Positions 15,728 to 23,268 of a stretch of DNA of 38,007 bases are shown one piece after another. This DNA comes from Caryophanales bacterium UBA3935. Lineage in GTDB: Bacteria > Bacillota_I > Bacilli_A > ML615J-28 > CAG-698. The first letter of the stretch is position 1. Every line of letters starts with the position of its first letter. A program made the translations under genes and the position numbers. The stretch covers positions 7,870 through 45,876 of the forward strand of contig DGED01000044.1 in assembly GCA_002385755.1 (NCBI GenBank), read 5' to 3'. The notes below the pieces were generated by a model. That model searched no databases, was not told where the DNA came from, and saw only the letters and a list, made by a program, of their open reading frames with translations.

Positions 15728-16281
15728 TTTTCTTCCTTAAATAATTGTTTAAACTTTACTTTTCCGCGACGGTTGGGTTTCAAATTATTCTGCGCCAATT
15801 TGCGAAGTATTTCCGGCGACCCTTCAACAATATCATCCTTCTTGATAATCAATCCCCGATCTTTATCAATATACATATAAAAGCATGTTTCTGTTTCGTA
15901 GACGCTCTCGAAATACTCCCATCCCAAAACGGCTTTTCCTTCCAACCCCTCGATAAAGCGGACGATCTTAGCCTTGGTAATCTCGATGATTTCCAATCTG
16001 TCGCCGCGCTCTTTTCGGTTTTGCCTGATAATGGCGTTGATTCTGCCAAAAGTGAATGTCGGGACCATCCCGAGAACCAAAGCCGTAAAGCCCCAAATGA
16101 TATAAAGATTAATGTCCGTCGCGTCGGTAACTTTCAAAGATGCCCTTATCGCCAAAAAAAACGCTAAGGCAACGGCGATAAATAAGAAATAAATTGAGTA
16201 AGATTTCCGAAACATATGGAACAAATAAAATTTCCGGTGCATTTTTTCATCGTATTTGCTTTTTACCAATATTTTATCCAT
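15724..16281 (-). CDS. YcxB-like membrane protein
   Basis: 185 residues with two TM segments (about 29-48 and 58-78) and a C-terminal YcxB-type domain (GWEYFESVYETETCFYMYIDKDRGLIIKKDDIVEGSPEIL). The EGS-x-E signature and the W-x-x-F-x-x-x-YE core are shared with the protein at 1-643. Role unknown; the family is found as membrane-anchored accessory proteins in Bacillota. AGGTGA lies just upstream of the ATG. It is first in a two-gene operon with the helical protein at 15197-15727. Confidence 0.72.
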   Translation of the reverse strand: MDKILVKSKYDEKMHRKFYLFHMFRKSYSIYFLFIAVALAFFLAIRASLKVTDATDINLYIIWGFTALVLGMVPTFTFGRINAIIRQNRKERGDRLEIIEITKAKIVRFIEGLEGKAVLGWEYFESVYETETCFYMYIDKDRGLIIKKDDIVEGSPEILRKLAQNNLKPNRRGKVKFKQLFKEEK

Positions 16282-16305
16282 GCTATCACCTGTTTTCTTT
16301 TATAT

Positions 16306-16334
16306 ATTGTACCACAAAAGCGCCGAAAAGTGAA
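16306..16334 (-). promoter_or_regulatory. Promoter of the second YcxB-like operon
   Basis: Minus strand TTCACT (16334-16329), 17 bases, TACAAT (16311-16306) with a preceding TGG. A moderately good SigA-type match at 25 bases from the ATG. Confidence 0.55.
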
Positions 16335-16384
16335 CAAAATCATTTAAATAAGTAATGAGAAAAAGTTATGATTCGCTGAAAATA

Positions 16385-16393
16385 TGTTATAAT
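16385..16393 (+). promoter_or_regulatory. Extended -10 promoter for hslO
   Basis: TGTTATAAT, 21 bases before the hslO ATG. The -35 region has no clear match. It has the same nine-base form as the lysS promoter. Confidence 0.65.
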
Positions 16394-16413
16394 ATTACCC
16401 GAGGTTATGAAAA

Positions 16414-17280
16414 ATGGACTACTTGCTTAAATCATTAGTTAATAACAGAAACGTTCGCTGCTACCTGGCGAGAACCACCAATGTCTGTAACAAGGCGATT
16501 GAAATTCACGACTTATGGCCGAGCGCGGCCTCGGTCTTGGGAAAAACCTTGACCATTACCTTGATGATGGGGGCGATGTTAAAGGACGAGGAAGCGCTGA
16601 CGGTAAAAATCGACGGCAACGGGCCGATCGGGCTAATAATCGCCGACGGCAACGCAAGGGGCGAGGTGCGCGGCTACGTAAACAATCCCCACGTTCATTT
16701 CAGTCGCGAAGGAAAATTGGACGACGTGATAACGATTGGTTATAACGGTTATATTGACGTGATCAAAGATTTGCGGTTAAGGGAAATGTACACGTCGACC
16801 GTTCCCTTGCAGACGGGGAACCTAGCGAAAGATTTCACTTACTACTTCCTTCACAGCGAGCAAACGCCGTCGCTCGTCAGCCTCGGCGTCACGATAAAAG
16901 AAGACAATACGGCCGAAATATGCGGGGGCATTATCATCCAGCTAATGCCGAGCGCCACGGAGGAAGATATTGTGATGATCGAAAGCATGGAAAATCAACT
17001 TAAGGAAATGTCCCGGTTATTGTTGCGTCACGAGCGCTTGGAAGATCTTATGGAGACGCTTTTCAAGGGGAATTTTCAAATCCTTGAAACAATTCCGGCT
17101 GTGTTTAAATGTCCATGCAATAAAGAGTCTTTCGCCCGCGGCATCGCTACGTTAGGCGCCGAGGAGATAGAAGACATTATAGAAACGGACGGCAAGGCAG
17201 AAGTCGTCTGCCATTATTGCCGTTCCGCGTACAATTTTGATAAGGACGAATTGAAAAATATTAAGGAGGGTTTAAGATGA
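16414..17280 (+). CDS. hslO: Redox-regulated chaperone Hsp33
   Basis: 288 residues, the usual length. Hsp33 holds unfolding proteins during oxidative stress and is switched on by disulfide formation and zinc release. Seen: N-terminal body (TTNVCNKAIEIHDLWPSAA, GNGPIGLIIADGNARGEVRGYV) and the C-terminal redox switch with the four cysteines in KCPCNKE and VVCHYCR, arranged as CxC and CxxC. GAGG lies 9 bases upstream. The stop overlaps the start of the following M42 peptidase gene (ATGA). Confidence 0.96.
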   Translation: MDYLLKSLVNNRNVRCYLARTTNVCNKAIEIHDLWPSAASVLGKTLTITLMMGAMLKDEEALTVKIDGNGPIGLIIADGNARGEVRGYVNNPHVHFSREGKLDDVITIGYNGYIDVIKDLRLREMYTSTVPLQTGNLAKDFTYYFLHSEQTPSLVSLGVTIKEDNTAEICGGIIIQLMPSATEEDIVMIESMENQLKEMSRLLLRHERLEDLMETLFKGNFQILETIPAVFKCPCNKESFARGIATLGAEEIEDIIETDGKAEVVCHYCRSAYNFDKDELKNIKEGLR

Positions 17281-18284
17281 AAACTTTGGAGTTCGCCCGG
17301 GAATTACTGGCGATTCCCAGCCCGAGCGGCTATACAAAAAACATCATGAAGTTTCTTGGTGAAGAATGCGGGAAACGCGACTTAAAATATCATTTCTCGC
17401 CAAAAGGCAATTTGATCATTGACTTCGCCGGCAAAAACGACCACACCGTCGGTTTATGCGCCCATGTCGACACTCTGGGCGCGATGATTAAAAGCATCAA
17501 TTCCGACGGAACCCTAAAATTCACCGTTATCGGCGGACCGCTGCTGCCGACTTACGACGGGGAGTATTGTTACGTCCTTACCCGCGGCGGTAAGACTTAT
17601 ACCGGGACTTTTCTTTCGAACAGTCCTTCCATTCATGTTTATAGAAACGCAACGACGCTCGAACGCAAGGAAGACAACATGCACGTCCGCCTGGACGAAA
17701 AAGTTAAAAGCAAAGACGACGTTCTAAAGCTGGGCATCGCCCCGGGTGATTTTATTTCCGTGGAGCCCAAAACTGTAATAACGGAAAGCGGGTTTATTAA
17801 GTCAAGATTCCTCGATGATAAAATCAGCGTCGCCATTCTTTTCTCGGTGATTGACGAGATAATCGAAAAGCGGTTGGAGTTAAAATATAATGTCAAGATT
17901 ATTATCACTGCGTACGAGGAAGTCGGGCACGGCGCTTCCGCCATTCCCGAAGTCGACGAATTGATCGCGGTCGATATGGGGTGCGTCGGCGACGATTTAA
18001 GTTGTACCGAATATGACGTTTCGATCTGCGCCAAAGATAGTTTCAGCCCCTATGATTTCGATATGACCAACAACCTGGTGAAAAAAGCCCAGGAATTGCA
18101 ATTAAATTATGCCCTTGATATTTATCCTTATTACGGTTCCGATGTTTCGGCAGCCTTAAGAAGCGGAAACAATATTAGGGGAGCGTTAATCGGGCCCGGC
18201 GTCAGCGCTTCGCACGGGATGGAAAGAACCCATCTTGACGCCGTGAATAACACGATTCGCCTGATTATCGGCTATTTGACTTAA
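17277..18284 (+). CDS. M42 family metallo-aminopeptidase
   Basis: 335 residues, typical of the M42 dinuclear tetrahedral aminopeptidases (FrvX/YsdC/TET type), which degrade peptides in the cytoplasm. Seen in order: LCAHVDTLGAM (metal His and Asp), RFLDDKISVAIL (bridging Asp), AYEEVGHGAS (catalytic and metal Glu), AVDMGCVGDD (metal Asp) and ERTHLDA (metal His). GGAGG lies upstream inside hslO. Coupling to hslO suggests a protein quality-control pair. The family has sometimes been misnamed endoglucanase; the ligands here indicate a peptidase. Confidence 0.93.
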   Translation: MKTLEFARELLAIPSPSGYTKNIMKFLGEECGKRDLKYHFSPKGNLIIDFAGKNDHTVGLCAHVDTLGAMIKSINSDGTLKFTVIGGPLLPTYDGEYCYVLTRGGKTYTGTFLSNSPSIHVYRNATTLERKEDNMHVRLDEKVKSKDDVLKLGIAPGDFISVEPKTVITESGFIKSRFLDDKISVAILFSVIDEIIEKRLELKYNVKIIITAYEEVGHGASAIPEVDELIAVDMGCVGDDLSCTEYDVSICAKDSFSPYDFDMTNNLVKKAQELQLNYALDIYPYYGSDVSAALRSGNNIRGALIGPGVSASHGMERTHLDAVNNTIRLIIGYLT

Positions 18285-18289
18285 AAAGC

Positions 18290-18328
18290 AAACTACTTTT
18301 TTGGCTCGGCTCAAAAAAGTAGTTTTTT
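18290..18328 (+). terminator. Terminator of the hslO-M42 operon
   Basis: A 14-bp stem at 18290-18303 pairing with 18312-18325 (AAACTAC... / ...GTAGTTT) with an 8-base loop. It is followed by further T residues, directly after the M42 stop. Confidence 0.85.
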
Positions 18329-18354
18329 AATCGAAAAATTTAAATACTAATGCG

Positions 18355-18384
18355 TTAAAAAAGTGCCGACATTGTAAACGTCGC
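18355..18384 (-). terminator. Possible maf operon terminator
   Basis: On the minus strand GCGAC and GTCGGC can form a short bulged stem around an ATTGTAAAC-type loop, followed by ACTTTTTTAA. The stem is weak, so this is tentative. Confidence 0.4.
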
Positions 18385-18410
18385 GAAAAATCTGTTTTTT
18401 TGTTTTTCCG

Positions 18411-18977
18411 TTATCGTTTTTTCGACATTATTTTTTTTATCTCCCGGTACAGTCGGTTGATCGGCAACCCCATGACATTATAATAATCGCCCTCAATCCG
18501 ACGGATGAATTTACCGAAAGCTCCTTGGATGCCGTAGGCTCCTGCCTTGTCAAAAGGCTCCCCGGTCCGGATATATTCCGCGATTTCGTCCGGACTCAAC
18601 TCCGAGACAAACACTTTCGTCTTCTCGACAAAAGATCGGCACACGCCGCGAAACCCAAGCGCGACGCCCGTATAAACAAAATGATGGCGGCCGCTTAATA
18701 ACGCGAGCATCTCTTTCGCCTCCTCATTACTTCGGGGTTTCCCGAGAATTCTCTCGTCCAGCGCGACGATCGTATCCGCCGCGACGACAAGCGAATCGGG
18801 ATGCTTGGGCATAACAGCTTCCGCTTTTTTTAACGCCGTTTCCCGCGCATACTCCCGCGGCACGACGCGATTGTTATTATCTTCGTTAACGTCGGCAGTC
18901 GCGGTTATGTAATCAAACCCCAAGCGCCGCATCAATTCGCGACGGCGGGGAGATTGGGAAGCAAGCACGACTTTCAT
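18411..18977 (-). CDS. maf: Maf-type nucleotide pyrophosphatase
   Basis: 188 residues, typical length. Maf proteins hydrolyse non-canonical or modified nucleoside triphosphates (dTTP/UTP type). Seen: N-terminal LASQSPRRRELMRRLGF, VVAADTIVALD, GKPRSNEEAKEML, SGRHHFVYTGVAL, and GAYGIQGAFGKFIRRIEGDYYNVMGLP. The gene starts 1 base after the kinase-like stop, with GGAG 7 bases upstream, so it is last in a four-gene minus-strand operon. The link between Maf and the sugar genes is probably only positional. Confidence 0.95.
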   Translation of the reverse strand: MKVVLASQSPRRRELMRRLGFDYITATADVNEDNNNRVVPREYARETALKKAEAVMPKHPDSLVVAADTIVALDERILGKPRSNEEAKEMLALLSGRHHFVYTGVALGFRGVCRSFVEKTKVFVSELSPDEIAEYIRTGEPFDKAGAYGIQGAFGKFIRRIEGDYYNVMGLPINRLYREIKKIMSKKR

Positions 18978-18978
18978 T

Positions 18979-19986
18979 CTATAACTCCGCTTCTAAATAT
19001 TCGCTTACCGTTTTGATGATTTGTTTGCGTTTTTCGAAGTCGGGAAACGCGCCGTTAGCAAGTTCCAAAGCCCAAATAACGGCGCCGGTAGCCGGCGGGA
19101 CTTCCAAAAACAACACCCGGAATTCCTTTTGAACGTTTTTCGCGATTTCATCCTCGAAAGCTTTTATCATTATCGGGGATGCGCCCTTTACCCAAACGCT
19201 CCCGGCGAGCACGACCTCGACCGGCGGGTCAAAATCCATATTTAAAATCGCGCCGGAGACGGCCTGAGCGCAGCTGACCCCAACCGACCTTAAAATCTCT
19301 TGAGCGACGGCGTCGCCTTTTTCCGCTTCCGTGAAAACGGCGAGTGTGAGGTCGGTGTAGTCCATCTTACGTTTGGTCACGGCCTCGCTGATGGCTTCCA
19401 TTAAGTAATACTTATCGCTAACGCCTAGTTTTCCCATCACGATATCGGTTAACGATGTCGCTTTTCCCATCCGATAAGCGGCGAGATATACTGACCGAAC
19501 CGCCAAACGGGCGATATAACCACCGCCCGCGTCGTCGCCAACAATCCAACCGATGCCGCCCACCTGCAAATAATTCCCGCGCTTGTCGATGGCGCCGCAG
19601 GACGTCCCGGTGCCGTTAATCGAGCAAACGCCGTAACCTTTCTCGGTATTCGCTTTAATGCCCAAAAATGAGTCATTCACGACTTTAAAGCGGGAAAAAC
19701 CCATTTCGGCAACGATTTTTTCAATGTTCTCCTTTTGGTTTGGGGTATCGACGCCGGCCAATCCGAACACGGCGGCCGCGATATCTTCCGGTTTTAAAGC
19801 GAGCCTGTCTAGAAGACGTGACACGCCGTCTTTCATCGCTCGGCGCGCGCCTTCATAGCCGTCTCTGAATTGCTCGTGGCTGCAGGTCGGCCCCCGGTAA
19901 TAATCAATGAACGCTCCTTTATTGGTAAAAAGAAAATAATCGGTTTTGGAATTACCGCCGTCAACTCCCATAATAAATTTTTCCAT
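18979..19986 (-). CDS. N-acetylglucosamine kinase-like BadF/BadG family ATPase
   Basis: 335 residues of the ASKHA fold, BadF/BadG type, most like eukaryotic and bacterial N-acetylglucosamine kinases. Seen: phosphate-1 motif MGVDGGNSKTD, VFGLAGVDTPNQ, VNDSFLG, phosphate-2 motif INGTGTSCGA, GGIGWIVGDDAGGGYIAR and a C-terminal VVLAGSVW adenosine motif. Likely phosphorylates an amino sugar such as GlcNAc; a glucose or other hexose kinase role cannot be excluded. AGGGTGA lies just before the ATG, inside the end of the GH4 gene. It shares an operon with the GH4 enzyme, which acts on 6-phospho sugars. Confidence 0.8.
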   Translation of the reverse strand: MEKFIMGVDGGNSKTDYFLFTNKGAFIDYYRGPTCSHEQFRDGYEGARRAMKDGVSRLLDRLALKPEDIAAAVFGLAGVDTPNQKENIEKIVAEMGFSRFKVVNDSFLGIKANTEKGYGVCSINGTGTSCGAIDKRGNYLQVGGIGWIVGDDAGGGYIARLAVRSVYLAAYRMGKATSLTDIVMGKLGVSDKYYLMEAISEAVTKRKMDYTDLTLAVFTEAEKGDAVAQEILRSVGVSCAQAVSGAILNMDFDPPVEVVLAGSVWVKGASPIMIKAFEDEIAKNVQKEFRVLFLEVPPATGAVIWALELANGAFPDFEKRKQIIKTVSEYLEAEL

Positions 19987-19990
19987 AATA

Positions 19991-21274
19991 TCACCCTTTA
20001 AAAAACTGCGGCAAATAACGCCTGTGCGCCATTTTTAATTCTTGAAAACAATCGCGCGCTTTATTGTAATCGCCAACCAACGGGTTGATGATAAGCGCCC
20101 TTATCGCCTCGTCCTCGTCGCCGCGCACCGCCGCTTTGACGGCGTGTTTCTCATAATCCTTAATCAGGCGCATCATTTCCTTGATGTGATCGTTATCGAT
20201 TTTTATTTTTACGGGCTCGGCCCCCGCCTTCCCGATAACGGCCGGCACCTCGACAACGTCGTCCGCCGCCATGAAGTCAAGCGCGCCGTTGTTGAGTACG
20301 TTAACGACCTGAACGTCGCGCTTGTCATTATAGATGGAATCGACAAGATTTAACGCGACCTCCGAATAGCGGGCGCCGCCCCTTTTGCTTAGGAGCTCGG
20401 GTTTGACATGCAGCTCGCTATCCGCGTATATTTGTAACAGTTGTTCTTCAATGTCAATACATATCTCTCCCCGGCTTTTTTCCGCTTCTTTTACCTTCGC
20501 CAGCTTCGAATCTTTGTAATAATAATATTCCAAATATGAGGAAGGTATGGCGCCGACAGTTTTGATCAACTCCGCCGGAAAGCCTTTTGTCGGAATGTTT
20601 TGCATGGCCTGGCTGTTTATTCCTTGCCTTATCGCCTCGTCCAGGTAATCTTTCCCGCCCGACCTGATGGACGTAATCCAACTCAAATGATTAAGGCCGA
20701 CGTAATCTATCTCCGCCTCAGTCAAATTGAGGCGTTTTTTGAGACTGTCGATCATATTTATCGGGACATTGCACACGCCGATTGCTTTTATTGACGTATG
20801 ATTAAGCAACGCCTCGGTTACCATGCCCGCCGGGTTTGTGAAGTTTATCAACCACGCCTCGGGGCAGAGTTCCCGCATGCGCCGGGCGATTTCAAGCATG
20901 ACCGGTATGGTGCGCATTCCTTTAAAGAAGCCGCCGATGCCGTTGGTTTCCTGACCGATCAAATCATATTTCAAGGGGATTTTCTCATCCAGCACCCGGG
21001 CGGGAAGTTTCCCGACCCTGATTTGGCATAGCGCGAAATCTGCGTCCCGCAAAGCCTCGTCCAACGATTTGGTTAGGCGCGTATCGCAGGGAATTCCGGC
21101 TGCTTTTATCATTCTTTGAGCAAGGCCGCCGACGATATTTAACTTCCGATCGTCGATATCCATTAAGTCCAATTTTTCAATCGGCAAAACATCTTTTTTG
21201 TTGATAATGCCTTCGATCAGTTCGGGCGTGTATGTGCTCCCGGCGCCGATAATGGCGATTTTAATTCCTCTCAT
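19991..21274 (-). CDS. GH4 family 6-phospho-beta-glucosidase
   Basis: 427 residues; NAD- and Mn-dependent family 4 glycosidase that uses oxidation-elimination chemistry. Seen: N-terminal Rossmann loop IIGAGSTYTPELIEGI, MDID binding NAD, NFTNPAGMVTEAL, the metal ligands Cys in GVCNVPINM and His in VGLNHLSW, and EVPAVIGKAGAEPV. The GVCNVP motif favours the beta-6-phosphoglucosidase (CelF/LicH) branch over alpha-galactosidase or alpha-glucosidase branches. The upstream in-frame start at 21304 is rejected because the Rossmann strand begins right after the ATG at 21274, which has GGGAGG 10 bases before it. No PTS transporter genes are present in the window. Confidence 0.92.
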   Translation of the reverse strand: MRGIKIAIIGAGSTYTPELIEGIINKKDVLPIEKLDLMDIDDRKLNIVGGLAQRMIKAAGIPCDTRLTKSLDEALRDADFALCQIRVGKLPARVLDEKIPLKYDLIGQETNGIGGFFKGMRTIPVMLEIARRMRELCPEAWLINFTNPAGMVTEALLNHTSIKAIGVCNVPINMIDSLKKRLNLTEAEIDYVGLNHLSWITSIRSGGKDYLDEAIRQGINSQAMQNIPTKGFPAELIKTVGAIPSSYLEYYYYKDSKLAKVKEAEKSRGEICIDIEEQLLQIYADSELHVKPELLSKRGGARYSEVALNLVDSIYNDKRDVQVVNVLNNGALDFMAADDVVEVPAVIGKAGAEPVKIKIDNDHIKEMMRLIKDYEKHAVKAAVRGDEDEAIRALIINPLVGDYNKARDCFQELKMAHRRYLPQFFKG

Positions 21275-21300
21275 TGATTGTTTTCCTCCCTGTTTGTATT

Positions 21301-22335
21301 TCAATCCAAATCATAGCCCATATCGATTAAAACTTCGCATAATACGTCGGGGTCGTCGGTCATTATCGCGTCCGCCCCCGCTTTGATTAACTTTCTCATC
21401 GTGTCCTCGTCGTTAACCGTCCAGTATTGCACGGCGATATTGCGCCGGTGAGCGCGCCTTATATATGTCTGTCTTACAAGATTTAACTTAACGCCGTAAA
21501 CGTCGTAAGCGACGGGGATTTGCAGGCACACGAAACTGGAACGATCAAACAAATTAACCCCGAACATCTGGGTCAAAATAAACCGAGCGGCCTCGCCGAC
21601 GCTCGCGCCTCTTAATATTCCCGGGTATCTCTCGCGCAGATATTGTTCGATTTCGTCATGAAAAGTCCCGATTACGACGCGCCTCGACAAATCGCTTTCG
21701 GGATATCTCTCATTATCGGTCAAGAGCGAATGCAAAATATCGGCGGCTCTTTTCCCTTGGTCGCCATCGTTTTTTATTTCTATTATAAAGAGCAAATCGG
21801 TATCGTAATAAGCGTCGAAAATCTCCTCGATGGTTACGATATTAAGTTTGGCCGCGCGAATTATTTCTTTTCGGTTTTCGTCCGCGGGGGCGACCAAATC
21901 GGCGTATGACCGATTCCCGGAACGGTCCGTGAATTTCGCGCCGAAATTGAACTCCCGCAATTCTTCCAATGTGAAATCCGCGACATAATAGTCCTTCTTT
22001 TCTCCTAAAACCTCCTCGGCGTCGCTGCAGGCGTTGATCGTAAAATCATGAATCGCAACCAGGCGCTCGTCCTTGGTAAGACACAAGTCCAACTCAAGAA
22101 TATCGACATGACAATTGTTAATCGCGTAATCAAACGCCAGCATCGTGTTTTCCGGGTTTAGGTTTTTCCCGCCGCGATGAGCGGCGATCATCGGTCGCTC
22201 GCCCTTAGCCACGAGAAAAGGATTTTCCTCAATTGCCTTTTTTGGCGGAATAATGGCGATCGCAACCCAAAAAGCGACCAAAATCATCACAACCGCCAAT
22301 AATTTCAATAATAACTTCTTTCTCCTAGTCCTCAT
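21301..22335 (-). CDS. Membrane-anchored glycerophosphodiester phosphodiesterase
   Basis: 344 residues: a basic N-terminus (RTRRKK), one TM anchor at about 10-31, then a GDPD domain. Seen: MIAAHRGGKNLNPENT, ILELDLCLT (metal Glu and Asp), VAIHDFT, FIIEIKND, VQYWTVNDE and GADAIMTDDP. The predicted catalytic domain faces outside, where it could release glycerol phosphate from teichoic acid or deacylated lipid. The start is at 22335 (ATG, GGTG 8 bases upstream) rather than the TTG at 22350. First gene of the GH4-kinase-maf operon. Confidence 0.9.
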   Translation of the reverse strand: MRTRRKKLLLKLLAVVMILVAFWVAIAIIPPKKAIEENPFLVAKGERPMIAAHRGGKNLNPENTMLAFDYAINNCHVDILELDLCLTKDERLVAIHDFTINACSDAEEVLGEKKDYYVADFTLEELREFNFGAKFTDRSGNRSYADLVAPADENRKEIIRAAKLNIVTIEEIFDAYYDTDLLFIIEIKNDGDQGKRAADILHSLLTDNERYPESDLSRRVVIGTFHDEIEQYLRERYPGILRGASVGEAARFILTQMFGVNLFDRSSFVCLQIPVAYDVYGVKLNLVRQTYIRRAHRRNIAVQYWTVNDEDTMRKLIKAGADAIMTDDPDVLCEVLIDMGYDLD

Positions 22336-22352
22336 ATAAATACACCGCAATA

Positions 22353-22381
22353 ATTATAACACATTAACCGTGGACAAGCAA
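22353..22381 (-). promoter_or_regulatory. Promoter for the membrane GDPD operon
   Basis: Minus strand TTGCTT (22381-22376), 17 bases, then TATAAT (22358-22353) with a TGT extension. It is the fourth TGTTATAAT element in the window. Confidence 0.65.
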
Positions 22382-22426
22382 AGGATAAAACGGAATTGCG
22401 GAAACTACGTTTTCATGCCGGACATA

Positions 22427-22470
22427 ATAAAAAAGCGAAGCCGGTAAGCAGAACGCCTTAATAGCTTCGC
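22427..22470 (-). terminator. Terminator after the DUF2512 gene
   Basis: Stem GCGAAGC / GCTTCGC (22434-22440 with 22463-22469) and a longer partly structured loop. It is followed on the minus strand by a run of six T, about 55 bases after the DUF2512 stop. Confidence 0.7.
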
Positions 22471-22524
22471 CTTTTATTACGAGGCATACTGCGCCCCGCC
22501 CGATTAATTATTGCCAATCAACTA

Positions 22525-22881
22525 TTACGAAACAGCGCCGCGGGCTCTAACGGTAATAAACTTATGCAAAAAGTACTCGAACACGGCTACTGTTATAAGA
22601 AATACCAGACTGCTTACCCAAGTCACATAAAAATTCACTGTCAAAAGGTCAATGATATAAGCAACTATTACCGCGAATATCGCGTCGCTTACCGTGGCGG
22701 ACACATTGCCGTATCTCGGCAACACCAACAAGTCGCCCACCAGGTAATTTACTATTGCCACCGTAATCGCGACAATGAAAATCCATAACAATGTATTATC
22801 ATTTATTAGTCCGAATGCAATCCAGGAGGCGATAAACGTTGCCAATATTTTTATAATCAAGCCTAAGAACGTTCGTTCCAT
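22525..22881 (-). CDS. DUF2512 (YndM-like) integral membrane protein
   Basis: 118 residues almost entirely made of four TM helices (about 5-25, 31-50, 62-82, 87-107). The pattern LATFIASWIAF, then NYLVGDLLVLPRYGN, VSDAIFAVIVAYIID and VFEYFLHKF matches the DUF2512/YndM family of Bacillota, whose function is unknown. AAAGGATGAT lies upstream of the ATG. It is a single gene with its own terminator. Confidence 0.8.
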   Translation of the reverse strand: MERTFLGLIIKILATFIASWIAFGLINDNTLLWIFIVAITVAIVNYLVGDLLVLPRYGNVSATVSDAIFAVIVAYIIDLLTVNFYVTWVSSLVFLITVAVFEYFLHKFITVRARGAVS

Positions 22882-22986
22882 ACATAATCATCCTTTCTTT
22901 ATTTTCCTTGTATATTATTCCCCGAAAATTTTATTTCCATAACAATTAATTTGCATTTATTCGATATAAAAAGAGGCGCCCGGCGC

Positions 22987-23021
22987 AAAAAAAAACCCAT
23001 AACGGCAAAACCGTTATGAGG
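22987..23021 (-). terminator. Terminator of the tilS-hpt-ftsH-rqcP operon
   Basis: Stem CATAACGG / CCGTTATG with a 5-base loop (22998-23018), overlapping the last codons of rqcP. It is followed on the minus strand by a run of nine T. Confidence 0.9.
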
Positions 23022-23268
23022 TTTCTATTTCAATTATTTCATACATTTCTTTCGAATCTTCTTTTTTCGCGGCGGCGTCAAGCGATTTGACCTCGATTAT
23101 TAACTTTTTTTGATAATAATTAATCTCAATCACGTCGCCGACTTTCAGCCGCGTGCTCGGTTTGGCCACCCGCGAGTTGACCAGGATTTTATCGGTCGCG
23201 CTCGCCTCTTTGGCCACCGTCCGGCGTTTGATAATGCGCGAAACTTTTAAGAACTTATCCAGTCGCAT
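23014..23268 (-). CDS. rqcP: S4-domain ribosome-associated quality control protein RqcP
   Basis: 84 residues. RqcP (YabO/Hsp15 family) binds stalled 50S subunits and helps RqcH add C-terminal alanine tails. Seen: [17 protein letters not shown] at the N-terminus, almost the same as Bacillus YabO, the S4 RNA-binding loop RVAKPSTRLKVGDVIEI, and a C-terminal EMYEIIE as in YabO. The ATG at 23268 is chosen because it aligns with YabO; a longer frame to 23304 adds unrelated residues. The gene overlaps the end of ftsH by 14 bases with GGAG just before it. In Bacillus rqcP precedes yabP, but here it trails ftsH. Confidence 0.93.
   Translation of the reverse strand: MRLDKFLKVSRIIKRRTVAKEASATDKILVNSRVAKPSTRLKVGDVIEINYYQKKLIIEVKSLDAAAKKEDSKEMYEIIEIETS

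Noticed and set aside
22336..22524. Small gene in the gap between the membrane GDPD and the DUF2512 protein
   Set aside because: Only a promoter and a terminator hairpin can be supported; no start codon with a ribosome binding site opens a convincing frame.
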